Assembly: GCA_019420325.1 (NCBI GenBank)
Contig: JAHZHK010000028.1
Coordinates: forward strand, 1-7,718
Length of the DNA: 7,718 nt
Source: Coriobacteriaceae bacterium
GTDB taxonomy: Bacteria > Actinomycetota > Coriobacteriia > Coriobacteriales > UMGS124
Direction of reading: 5' to 3'
Both the position numbers and the translations under genes were made by a program. This document shows, piece by piece, positions 1 through 6,323 of this stretch. Within the stretch, counting starts at the first letter, position 1, and each line of letters opens with the position of its first letter. Under the pieces are notes generated by a model that did no database searches, was not told the origin of the DNA, and saw only the letters and a program-made list of their open reading frames with translations.

Positions 1-2
1 AC

Positions 3-146
3 GCTGGCGCGGGAGGGATTGCGGCCGGGGGCTACTTGTTCATTGCTTTCCTAGAGCCTAGAGCACCTGGGCGGTATGACCCATGTCGGCGCAAGAAGTG
101 CGCACGGCGTCCAAGCCGGGGAAATCGGTATGACTCACCAGTGTAA
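3..146 (+). CDS. Possible C-terminal end of a membrane protein entering from the left edge
   Basis: The plus-strand frame that is open from base 3 to a TAA at 144-146 begins with a Gly/Ala-rich hydrophobic stretch (GGIAAGGYLFIAFLEP), followed by a basic, Cys-containing tail (CRRKKCARR). That is the pattern of a last transmembrane helix with a cytoplasmic tail. No start is visible because the frame runs off the window. It would overlap the 3' end of fbp by 87 bases on the opposite strand, which is unusual, and its downstream half could simply be an antisense shadow. No family is recognised. Confidence is low. Confidence 0.22.
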   Translation, partial: AGAGGIAAGGYLFIAFLEPRAPGRYDPCRRKKCARRPSRGNRYDSPV

Positions 147-1626
147 GCTCGTCGCCCTTGCGCACGAGCGTGTAGCCGGCGATACCCGTGGTCTTGCGAT
201 AGGCCTGGCAGAGGCCTCCATCAATCACAAGGCGGCGACCATCGGCACGCACGGGGCTCTCGCCCTTGGGCAGCTTCACCGGCGTGTGGCCGTTCACGAT
301 GCGGCCGTGCACGGGATCGACTCCGAACTCGGCAAGCACCGACTGGGCCGCATGCACATCTTCGCGCGTGAGGGCATAGTAGGGGTCCTCAGGCTCCGCC
401 CAGGTGGACTTGTCCTCGAGGTAGGTACGCTCGAACGTCTTGACAACGCGGCCCGCAAACGTGGACTGCCAACCGCACCAGAGGTACCCCATCCAGTCGA
501 GGTCGGTCTGACGGCGCTCCTCCCAGGCGCGACGGCACAGGGCATCGACCCAATCGAGCAGGAGCCTGCCGGAGCGCGCCACACCAGAGCCGCAGTCCAC
601 CTGGGCAAACGTACCGTCCTCGTTCATGGGGACACAACCGTGGAAGAGCAACAGGTCGCCGTCGACCTTGTAAACCGAACCGTGGTCGTAGAGCCACTGC
701 ACCTGCGACTGCAGCCTCTCGCTCGACAGGAACGCCTCGACGAGACCGTCGAGAACCTCCTGCTCGCGAGCCGTGAGCGCAAAGGGGTCGGCCGCGTCGA
801 ACGTGGGGAAGTCGCGCGTCTTGAGCGGATAGAGGGCGTCGCCGATTTGCACCTGACCGGCTTCCAGGTCCATTGCGGCCCACAGGAGCCTCTCGTCCAT
901 ATGCCACTCGGGGTGACGGCGTACCGCCTGGCCCTCGCACTTGAACAGGATGGCGTTCATGGCCTTGAGGCACGGCGTGAGCGAGCCCTCGTCGGTGTAG
1001 GTGTCCTCGGCGAACGTGAAGAGGGGCTCCAGGTCGATGTCGTAGCCCTCTTCGAACTGCTCAACGTTCATGTACTTGATGTTGTTGCGCAGAAGCGTCG
1101 CGATGCACACGGGGTCGCCGGCGGCGGCGCCCATCCAGCACACGTCGTGGTTGCCCCACTGCACATCGACGCGCGGGATGGAGATGAGGGTCGCCATGAC
1201 CTCGTCGCCACGCGGGCCGCGATCCCAGATATCACCAATCAGGTGGAAAGCCCCCGTGCAACGCTGGCGCACGTCTTCGGCCAGGTCAACGAGGTCATCA
1301 ACGTCGAGGCCCTCGCACGCATGCTCCCACTCGTCCTCGTAGGCAAACTCAGGGTAGTAGAGCAGCGCACACACGCAGTCGAGCTCCTCAGGGGAGAAGC
1401 CCCCACCTAAAGCCTGCTCAACAAAGCGACGCACCTGGCCCGAGGCGGAACGCACAAGATGGTCAAACGCCAGCGAGTCGCCGTGGATGTCGCTCATGAG
1501 CTGCTCGTCGACGGGTGCATATGCCGCAAGCGCCGCATGCACGCACATGAGCGCCTCGGCAAGGCGGTCGGGAGCGATGCGAATCGAGCTCTGAGCATCA
1601 TACGGTTTGAAGTCGGCCTCTTCCAT
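58..1626 (-). CDS. fbp: Fructose-1,6-bisphosphatase, class III
   Basis: This 522-residue cytoplasmic enzyme is expected to hydrolyse fructose 1,6-bisphosphate to fructose 6-phosphate, the committed step of gluconeogenesis. It belongs to the metallophosphoesterase-fold class III FBPases (Bacillus subtilis Fbp type). Visible metal-site motifs in order are SDIHGD (residues 45-50), GDIWDRG (131-137), WGNHD (157-161), FHGC (328-331), NGHTP (445-449) and DGGL (469-472). All the key Asp/His/Asn residues are present, so it should be active. It is clearly shorter than the 671-residue B. subtilis protein. The ATG at 1626 is chosen because AAGGAG (1635-1640) lies 8 bases upstream; an in-frame ATG at 1683 would add 19 residues that overlap the upstream gene and look non-coding. 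The DUF1385 stop codon is 5 bases upstream, so the fbp ribosome site lies inside that gene's end and translation is probably coupled. No terminator is seen in the 57 bases after it. Confidence 0.95.
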   Translation of the reverse strand: MEEADFKPYDAQSSIRIAPDRLAEALMCVHAALAAYAPVDEQLMSDIHGDSLAFDHLVRSASGQVRRFVEQALGGGFSPEELDCVCALLYYPEFAYEDEWEHACEGLDVDDLVDLAEDVRQRCTGAFHLIGDIWDRGPRGDEVMATLISIPRVDVQWGNHDVCWMGAAAGDPVCIATLLRNNIKYMNVEQFEEGYDIDLEPLFTFAEDTYTDEGSLTPCLKAMNAILFKCEGQAVRRHPEWHMDERLLWAAMDLEAGQVQIGDALYPLKTRDFPTFDAADPFALTAREQEVLDGLVEAFLSSERLQSQVQWLYDHGSVYKVDGDLLLFHGCVPMNEDGTFAQVDCGSGVARSGRLLLDWVDALCRRAWEERRQTDLDWMGYLWCGWQSTFAGRVVKTFERTYLEDKSTWAEPEDPYYALTREDVHAAQSVLAEFGVDPVHGRIVNGHTPVKLPKGESPVRADGRRLVIDGGLCQAYRKTTGIAGYTLVRKGDELTLVSHTDFPGLDAVRTSCADMGHTAQVL

Positions 1627-1631
1627 GGTCG

Positions 1632-2807
1632 TTACTCCTTTCCCTGTGCAACTGAGTCGGGAACGTCGGTGGCCATCGGGCAACCAGAAAGCGAGGTGAT
1701 GTCACGGGGCAAACCGTCGGAACCAAGCTCCCAACCTTCCTCGCGCGCCTCGCGTGCCACAACGGCCTTCATCGCGGCGATAGCGCACTCAAGGTGGCAG
1801 GTATCGGGCTCGTTGGTGGTGATGAGCTGCATGGCCATGCCCGGGGCAAGCACGATCTTCACCAGCGGGTTGTCGGGATGCTGGCCGGCCCAACGCACGG
1901 TGACCTCATAAGAGAGGCCCGCCACGAGCGGCAGTAGGACAATGCGGGTGAGAAGCACCACCAGGAAGCGCCCCACGCCGCCCTCGAGGCCCAGGGCCTC
2001 CACGAGCATGTCGGTGGGGAACACGGTGAACACGATGATGGACACGATGAGCACCATGATGATGAACGCCGTGCCACAGCGCACATGCTGGCGAGAAAAC
2101 GACATGCAGTTCTCGGGCGTGAGCGGAAGACCATGCTCCAGGCAGTGGATGGTCTTGTGCTCCGCGCCGTGGTAGCGGTACATCTTCCTAATATCGGGCA
2201 TGAGCGCAATGAGCCACATGTACAGCACGAAGATGGCGGCGCGCAGCACGCCGTCGAGCAGGTTCCAGGCAACCATGTTGTCATGGGAGTAATCGCCCAC
2301 GACGAGGTTGGTCACAAAAGCAGGCACGAAGATGAAGAGGGCCACACCCAGCAGCACGCCCAGAGCCATGGAGACGGCCATCCAGCCGGCCATGCCCTTC
2401 TCCTCGGCCTCCTCGCTGGCCTGTCGCTGCTCCTCGGCAATCTGCTCGGCCGCCTCGGCACGTGCCGCCTGCTTCTCGGCCTCGCTTTTGCCCTCGAGCT
2501 TCTTGGCCTGCTCCTCGTCCTCGTCGAAGTCATAGGCGTGGGCAGCGGTGATGCCCATGGCCTTGTACTGCAGCACGAGCGACTCAACCATGGCGACGCA
2601 GCCGCGCACGAGCGGCCACTTGCGCCAGGGCTGCTTCTTGCCGTATCCGGGAACGTCGTGCTCCTCCACGTAGATGCCGCCCTCGGGCTCACGCACGGCA
2701 ACGGCCCAGGAATAGCGGCCGCGCATCATGACGCCCTCGAGCATGGCGGCACCACCGATGTGGGTCTGGAAGAGCTCCCCGGTGTTTTGGTCCTTAGTGT
2801 CAGCCAT
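1632..2807 (-). CDS. DUF1385 family membrane protein (YqhQ-like)
   Basis: A 391-residue integral membrane protein of the DUF1385/YqhQ family (COG3872), whose biochemical role is not established. The N-terminal family motif GGAAMLEGVMMRG is at residues 18-30. The hallmark HGAEHK is at 213-218 in a cytoplasmic-looking segment with C222, H225, H241 and C244 nearby, suggesting a metal or catalytic site. RWAGQHPDNP follows at 305-314. Hydrophobic helices lie at about 139-171, 184-203, 245-264 and 280-299. Residues 92-138 form a highly charged Glu/Lys/Ala-rich stretch, probably coiled coil, between the N-terminal domain and the first helix. The start at 2807 (MADTKDQN) is favoured, but its AAGG-type site is about 13 bases away; an in-frame ATG at 2843 would give 403 residues. 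In many bacteria this gene sits by rpmE and prfA/prmC (recalled, not checked). Here it lies between the SurA-like gene and fbp. Confidence 0.9.
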   Translation of the reverse strand: MADTKDQNTGELFQTHIGGAAMLEGVMMRGRYSWAVAVREPEGGIYVEEHDVPGYGKKQPWRKWPLVRGCVAMVESLVLQYKAMGITAAHAYDFDEDEEQAKKLEGKSEAEKQAARAEAAEQIAEEQRQASEEAEEKGMAGWMAVSMALGVLLGVALFIFVPAFVTNLVVGDYSHDNMVAWNLLDGVLRAAIFVLYMWLIALMPDIRKMYRYHGAEHKTIHCLEHGLPLTPENCMSFSRQHVRCGTAFIIMVLIVSIIVFTVFPTDMLVEALGLEGGVGRFLVVLLTRIVLLPLVAGLSYEVTVRWAGQHPDNPLVKIVLAPGMAMQLITTNEPDTCHLECAIAAMKAVVAREAREEGWELGSDGLPRDITSLSGCPMATDVPDSVAQGKE

Positions 2808-2867
2808 TGTGGTTCGAGAATCCTTCCCGTCGGCCCCGCGCATGCCAGGCCGCCTTCGCCGCAGCCC

Positions 2868-3896
2868 TTAGGCGCGCAGCGTGTAGATGACGATAGCGGC
2901 CTTGTCGAGGTAGGTGTTGACGTAATCGGTCCAGGCAGCCGACGAATCGCCCGCTGTGCCGCCGGCTTGCTGGTATGCCACGTTATACGCAAGCATTGCA
3001 GCATTGTAGCTGGCAGAACCCTGCGCGAAAACCTGGTCTTTGAGCACGGCATAGTAGGCGTTGTCGGTGTTGGCCCACGACTGGGTGGTTGCGTCCCAGT
3101 TGGCGCCGAGCAGGCCGATGATGTAGTCGGCGTACTCGGGATGGCCCAGCTCGGTGTTCCCGTCGGAGGGCCACACAGGCTCCTGAAGCGTCTGGGCAGA
3201 GGCGGGGCATACGCTGTCCTTGAGCTTGGAGATGGCGCACGCCTGCTGCAGGGCCGCCTGAGCCTGGTCGACATCCATGTGCAGGTAGGCAGCCGCCTGG
3301 GTGATGTCGGTTGTGCCCACGAGCTGCTGCATGTAGGCATTCACCTCGTCGGCGCTCGCCGTGATGCCCGCGTCGGCGGCGATTTGGGCAAGCACCTGGT
3401 TGCGGGCATACGCAAGGACCATGTCCGAGGAGGGTGCGTCGTACGTGCCGTCGGCGTTGAGCGAGTACGAGAGAGACTGCGTGCCCTCGATGGCCTCGCG
3501 TGCCGTGATGTCGAACGTCTCGCCGTTGTAGGTGTAGGTGCCCACCACGCAGGAGAGCTCGGTGTCGGCCAAGGCGGGCGCAACGGGATCGAGCTTCGTC
3601 GTGCCCCAGCCAAAGACAAACCTGGCCAGGACGATTGCGGCGAGCACGCCTACCGCGAGGCCGATGAGCGCCGTGACGGCCGCCGTGCGGCGCGACTTCG
3701 CGCGAGCCTGCTGTTGTACGTCGTCGATGCCCTTCTGCAGCATGGCCATCTGCTGTTGCTGCCAGGCAACGACCTGGGCGCGAGAGTAAACGGGCACGTT
3801 GTCGGCCTGCTGATATTGACCCTGGGACGCCTGCTGGTACTGACCCTGGGGTTTCTGCTGGTTTCCGTACGGATTGCCGTCCTGGTACTGGGACAT
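2868..3896 (-). CDS. Membrane-anchored protein with SurA/PrsA-like helical domain (hypothetical)
   Basis: A 342-residue protein. Residues 1-50 are rich in Gln, Tyr and Gly and contain a tandem octapeptide (GQYQQASQ, then GQYQQADN). A Gln-rich amphipathic segment leads to basic KSRR (67-70) and one membrane helix (about 72-95). The rest, about 245 residues, should lie outside the membrane. Its middle resembles the SurA_N/PrsA N-terminal chaperone module: an 'ITAREAIEG' start, then helices of the type 'ARNQVLAQIAADAGITASADEV'. No PpiC/parvulin domain is visible, so a holdase or anchored client-binding role is inference only. The start at 3896 is supported by AGGAG 8 bases upstream; an in-frame ATG at 3983 would read into thyX. 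The gene follows thyX by 22 bases and precedes the DUF1385 gene by 60. Cysteines in the outer part (in ELSCVV, QACAI and SVCP) could form a disulfide. Confidence 0.8.
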   Translation of the reverse strand: MSQYQDGNPYGNQQKPQGQYQQASQGQYQQADNVPVYSRAQVVAWQQQQMAMLQKGIDDVQQQARAKSRRTAAVTALIGLAVGVLAAIVLARFVFGWGTTKLDPVAPALADTELSCVVGTYTYNGETFDITAREAIEGTQSLSYSLNADGTYDAPSSDMVLAYARNQVLAQIAADAGITASADEVNAYMQQLVGTTDITQAAAYLHMDVDQAQAALQQACAISKLKDSVCPASAQTLQEPVWPSDGNTELGHPEYADYIIGLLGANWDATTQSWANTDNAYYAVLKDQVFAQGSASYNAAMLAYNVAYQQAGGTAGDSSAAWTDYVNTYLDKAAIVIYTLRA

Positions 3897-3918
3897 GACA
3901 CGCTCTCCTGAAGTTTGA

Positions 3919-4599
3919 TTACAGTTCGGCCGGACGCGGATAGGGGTTGCCACAGCACATCTTGCCCTCCGGGCATGCCCCACGCATGCAGCCCGGGCCC
4001 GCCGTGCGGAAAATGAAGGGGGCCGTGGGCCTTACAAGCTCGAGCATCTTCCAGGCAAGCTCGCGAATCTCCCACTGCGCGCGGTTGCAGCAGCGGTTGG
4101 AGAAGAAGTGCATGAGCTCGCGGATGTTCATGGTCACGACGATCTTGGTCTCGCAGGCATTGGGCAGGATATAGCGCGCATCCTCGGCAGGAACACCAGC
4201 CTGCACGAGCTTGTCATAGGCCTGCCAGCACGCATCGATGGCCTCGTCAAAGGCCTGGGCGGCCTCGGGATTGGTGTCGACGCTGGCGGGACGCACGATA
4301 GGCGGCTCTTCCTTGAACTTGACGTAGCGCTGCGACTGCTGGTTGTAGCTCGCAAGACGATGGCGCACAAGCTGATGGGTGAGCGCACGGCTCACACCCT
4401 CGACGGCAAACGTGTAGCTGGCATGCTCGAGGGTGGAGAAGTGACCGCTTGCCATGATGGTGGTGAGAACCTTGCGGATCTTCTCGTCGGTCAGACTTTC
4501 CATAAGCTCGCGGCCGCCCACGGGGGCATAGCAAAGGCGGGCAGCAGTCGCCACGGCGCGCTCGGGTTCAGGCGTGTGGTAGAGAAGCGTAACGTCCAT
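3919..4599 (-). CDS. thyX: Flavin-dependent thymidylate synthase ThyX
   Basis: A 226-residue enzyme that makes dTMP from dUMP using FAD/NADPH and methylenetetrahydrofolate, in place of ThyA. The ThyX signature is intact: RHRLASYNQQSQRY at residues 79-92 (RHRxxSxNxxSxR type). The conserved C-terminal half includes LPNACETK (145-152), NIRELMHFF (158-166) and NRAQWEIREL (172-181), which hold substrate- and flavin-binding residues. Length is usual for the family. The protein ends in a cysteine-rich tail (C204, C209, C215, C216 in a GPGC...CPEGKMCCG context). I recall such tails in some clostridial ThyX proteins; their role is unknown to me and metal binding is only a guess. The ATG at 4599 has GGGAGG 5 bases upstream. 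The gene heads a tight run with the SurA-like, DUF1385 and fbp genes. A strong terminator ends about 25 bases before its start, so its own promoter is not obvious. Confidence 0.97.
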   Translation of the reverse strand: MDVTLLYHTPEPERAVATAARLCYAPVGGRELMESLTDEKIRKVLTTIMASGHFSTLEHASYTFAVEGVSRALTHQLVRHRLASYNQQSQRYVKFKEEPPIVRPASVDTNPEAAQAFDEAIDACWQAYDKLVQAGVPAEDARYILPNACETKIVVTMNIRELMHFFSNRCCNRAQWEIRELAWKMLELVRPTAPFIFRTAGPGCMRGACPEGKMCCGNPYPRPAEL

Positions 4600-4624
4600 G
4601 GAATCCTCCCAATCCTTCGGTACG

Positions 4625-4664
4625 AAAAAAGCCGGCCCCTCGGTATGACTCGAAGGGCCGGCTT
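4625..4664 (-). terminator. Rho-independent terminator after rpmE
   Basis: A perfect 10-bp GC-rich stem pairs 4629-4638 (AAGCCGGCCC) with 4655-4664 (GGGCCGGCTT). It continues after one mismatch with 3 more pairs and closes on an 8-base loop. Read on the minus strand it is followed by TTTTTT (4625-4630), a textbook intrinsic terminator. It lies 38 bases past the rpmE stop and 25 bases before the thyX start. The plus strand has no T-tract after the stem, so it is directional. Confidence 0.9.
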
Positions 4665-4702
4665 AAAGAACGTGCTGGTGCCTTGCGTGGCAGGGCTAAA
4701 GG

Positions 4703-5101
4703 CTACTCGGCCTCGGGAGCCTCGACCTCAGCGGCAGGAGCCTCGACGGGGTCGTTGGCGTGAGCAGCAGCATACTCAGCGGCGCGCTTGGCCTTTTCGG
4801 CGGCCTTCTTCTCGCGCTCAATCTTAGCAGCGGCCTCGGCCTCGGCGGCCTTGGCAGCGCGGGCAGCCTTCTCAGCGGCCTGCTTCTCGGCCAGAGCGGC
4901 AGCGGCGCCACCGAACTTGCTGGCGAAGCGCTGGACGCGACCGGCGTTGTCAACGAACTTCTGCTGGCCAGTGTAGAAGGGGTGGCAAGCGTTGCAAAGC
5001 TCGACGGTGAGCTCAGGAACGGTCGAGTGGGTCTTGAAGGTGTTGCCGCAGGTGCAACGGACGGTGCACTCGACGTACTCGGGGTGGATACCCTGCTTCA
5101 T
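4703..5101 (-). CDS. rpmE: 50S ribosomal protein L31 (zinc type) with long charged C-terminal tail
   Basis: A 132-residue L31 of the large ribosomal subunit. Residues 1-64 form the conserved core, with the four zinc-ligand cysteines C16, C18, C36 and C39 of the zinc-binding (C+) form and the CHPFYTGQQ signature (39-47). Usual L31 proteins are about 65-90 residues. Here about 67 extra residues (66-132) form an Ala/Lys/Glu-rich, probably helical tail (AAEKAARAAKAAEAEAAAK style) ending in an acidic Pro/Glu/Ala stretch. The start at 5101 is set by AAGGAG at 5109-5114, 7 bases upstream, and by family alignment; the in-frame ATG at 5191 would add 30 residues that are really the leader. A strong terminator follows, so rpmE is probably mainly monocistronic. 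Intact cysteines suggest it is the zinc-replete paralogue; no zinc-free copy is in the window. Confidence 0.96.
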   Translation of the reverse strand: MKQGIHPEYVECTVRCTCGNTFKTHSTVPELTVELCNACHPFYTGQQKFVDNAGRVQRFASKFGGAAAALAEKQAAEKAARAAKAAEAEAAAKIEREKKAAEKAKRAAEYAAAHANDPVEAPAAEVEAPEAE

Positions 5102-5160
5102 GATAAAACTCCTTATGGTAGATGACGGACGCTGGTTTCCGACCAGGCGCCCCGTGAGCT
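5102..5160 (-). promoter_or_regulatory. rpmE 5' leader with stem-loop (candidate L31 ribosomal-protein leader)
   Basis: On the rpmE transcript a stem-loop spans 5127-5152. CTGGT pairs with ACCAG around a CGGAA pentaloop (5132-5146). The stem continues past a single bulged C (5147) with 5 more pairs, one of them G-U (5127-5131 with 5148-5152). The stem ends 13 bases before the AAGGAG ribosome site. Structured L31 leaders that mediate autoregulation are known in several bacterial groups, and this may be one. I could not compare it with a covariance model. Confidence 0.45.
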
Positions 5161-5165
5161 GAGGA

Positions 5166-5174
5166 AGCATACCA
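5166..5174 (-). promoter_or_regulatory. Candidate extended -10 promoter for rpmE
   Basis: The minus strand reads TGGTATGCT, a TGn extended -10 with TATGCT hexamer. Transcription would start near 5159, giving a leader of about 58 bases. No good -35 is seen at 16-18 bases upstream, which is tolerable for extended -10 promoters. Sequence match only. Confidence 0.4.
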
Positions 5175-5278
5175 AACTTGAGGGCCCTCATGCCAGTGAA
5201 TCACGAAGGGAACATGAGATTGCGCGTCTTGCAAGGAGGTCCGTCGCAGACCCGTGCGAGTACAGGCGCCGCAGGGCA

Positions 5279-5284
5279 TATACT
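5279..5284 (+). promoter_or_regulatory. Candidate -10 box for the thioredoxin-reductase-like gene
   Basis: TATACT lies 39 bases before the ATG at 5324, suggesting a short leader of about 33 bases. The -35 region is weak (best partial match GTGCGA at a long 19-base spacing). It is back to back with the rpmE promoter candidate. Low-to-moderate confidence. Confidence 0.35.
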
Positions 5285-5323
5285 GGGCTGAAAGCACCAG
5301 GCACTCACCACAAGGAGGCAAGC

Positions 5324-6193
5324 ATGGACCGGATGGACATCGCGATTGTCGGCACGGGACCGGCGGGCGTATCGGCTGCCGTGACGGCCAAGCTGCGCAA
5401 CAAGAAGGTGGCGCTTTTTGGAAGCGCCGAGCTGAGCGCCAAGATGAGCAAGGCGCACGACATACGCAATTACACGGGTCTGCCCGACGTCGGCGGCGCG
5501 GAGTTGGCAGCGCACATGCGCGCCCACCTCGACGCGATGGGCGTGGAGGTGACGCCTGAGCAGATCGTGGCCGTCTACCCCATGGGCGACTACTTCGCAC
5601 TGCAGGGGGCGCGCGACATTTACGAGGCGCGCAGCGTGGTGCTTGCCAGCGGCGTCGTCATGGGTAAACCTTGGCCGGGCGAAAAAGAGCTGCTCGGACG
5701 CGGCGTGAGCTACTGCGCCACCTGCGACGGCCATCTCTACAAGGGAAAGACCGTGGCTGTCATCGGCTACAGCGAGGAGTCCTGGCGCGAGGCGCTCTAC
5801 CTCGCCGAGGTATGCGGCCACGTGCTCTACTTCTTTGGAAAGCGCCACGACATACCGGGCGATGAGCGCATCGAAGTCGTGGAGGAGCGGCCCCTTGACA
5901 TCGAGGGCAACGGCACGACCTGCACCCTCCTCACCCACGATGGGAGCTACGAGGTGAGCGCGGTGTTCGTCCTGCGTGACGCCGTCGCCGCCGACCAGCT
6001 CGTCGGCGGCCTTGCGACCGACGGGCCCCATGTTGTGTGCGACTTGCAGATGGCAACCAACATCCCCGGTCTTTTCGTTGCCGGTGATATCGCAGGCAAA
6101 CCCTACCAGTACATCAAAGCCGCAGGTCAGGGCAACGTCGCGGCGCTGTCGGCCGTGGAATGGCTCGCCCGACAAGACCAGGCAAACCAATAA
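5324..6193 (+). CDS. Thioredoxin-reductase-like flavoprotein lacking NADPH motifs
   Basis: A 289-residue low-molecular-weight thioredoxin-reductase-type flavoprotein. The FAD-binding Rossmann motif GTGPAG (10-15) and the C-terminal FAD motif GLFVAGDI (249-256) with QYIKAAGQGNVAA (262-274) are intact. The redox pair is CATC (C131, C134, followed by DG). The pyridine-nucleotide domain is abnormal: the usual GGGxSAxEEA is replaced by GYSEESWREA (148-157), and the HRRxxFRA motif that reads the NADPH 2'-phosphate is absent, with the segment shortened (FFGKRHDIPGDE, 170-181). Canonical enzymes have about 305-320 residues. The protein should still reduce a thioredoxin-like disulfide, but the electron donor is probably not NADPH. 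Ferredoxin-dependent flavin thioredoxin reductases of clostridia are a known precedent. The start at 5324 has AAGGAGG 5 bases upstream; M4 is too far from it. No thioredoxin or ferredoxin gene is adjacent in this window. Confidence 0.88.
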   Translation: MDRMDIAIVGTGPAGVSAAVTAKLRNKKVALFGSAELSAKMSKAHDIRNYTGLPDVGGAELAAHMRAHLDAMGVEVTPEQIVAVYPMGDYFALQGARDIYEARSVVLASGVVMGKPWPGEKELLGRGVSYCATCDGHLYKGKTVAVIGYSEESWREALYLAEVCGHVLYFFGKRHDIPGDERIEVVEERPLDIEGNGTTCTLLTHDGSYEVSAVFVLRDAVAADQLVGGLATDGPHVVCDLQMATNIPGLFVAGDIAGKPYQYIKAAGQGNVAALSAVEWLARQDQANQ

Positions 6194-6233
6194 GGCCGGC
6201 GCACATCAACGGGAGCCATCCCGCACACAAGCA

Positions 6234-6279
6234 AGGGGCCCGCAGGACGCGCGCATCGCGACGTTTCCCGCGGGCCCCT
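6234..6279. terminator. Bidirectional terminator between convergent genes
   Basis: A perfect 10-bp stem pairs 6234-6243 (AGGGGCCCGC) with 6270-6279 (GCGGGCCCCT) around a 26-base loop that contains further CGCG self-complementarity. On the plus strand it is followed by CTTGTTT and on the minus strand by TTGCTTGT. Both are imperfect T-rich tails, which fits termination of the thioredoxin-reductase-like gene (+, ends 6193) and the aldo/keto reductase (-, ends 6324). Confidence 0.7.
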
Positions 6280-6323
6280 CTTGTTTGGCGCTGGTGCGGC
6301 CCGACGCCTCCGGACACGTCGCC

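Noticed and set aside
51..64. Direct repeat CTAGAGC CTAGAGC at the fbp stop, considered as an attachment site or target duplication
   Set aside because: It is only 7 bases, directly adjacent, with no integrase, IS ends or tRNA nearby. Most likely chance.
76..1410. 444-codon plus-strand open frame antisense to fbp
   Set aside because: It is a codon-bias shadow of fbp in high-GC DNA: His/Arg/Val-rich, no recognisable motifs, and no ribosome site. The minus strand carries every class III FBPase motif.
3806..3860. Short tandem DNA repeat (about 24 bases, two copies) considered as a CRISPR-like or VNTR element
   Set aside because: It encodes the GQYQQAxx octapeptides in frame and has only two imperfect copies, without spacers.
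2085..3911. 608-codon plus-strand open frame antisense to the DUF1385 and SurA-like genes
   Set aside because: It spans two well-supported minus-strand genes and their junction, with Leu/Gly/His/Val-rich shadow composition and no domain. Long antisense frames are common at this GC content.
4703..4953. Alternative frames over the rpmE tail that look like low-complexity Ala/Ser/Pro/Arg proteins
   Set aside because: They arise from repetitive Ala/Lys/Glu codons of the L31 tail read out of frame, with no start signal.
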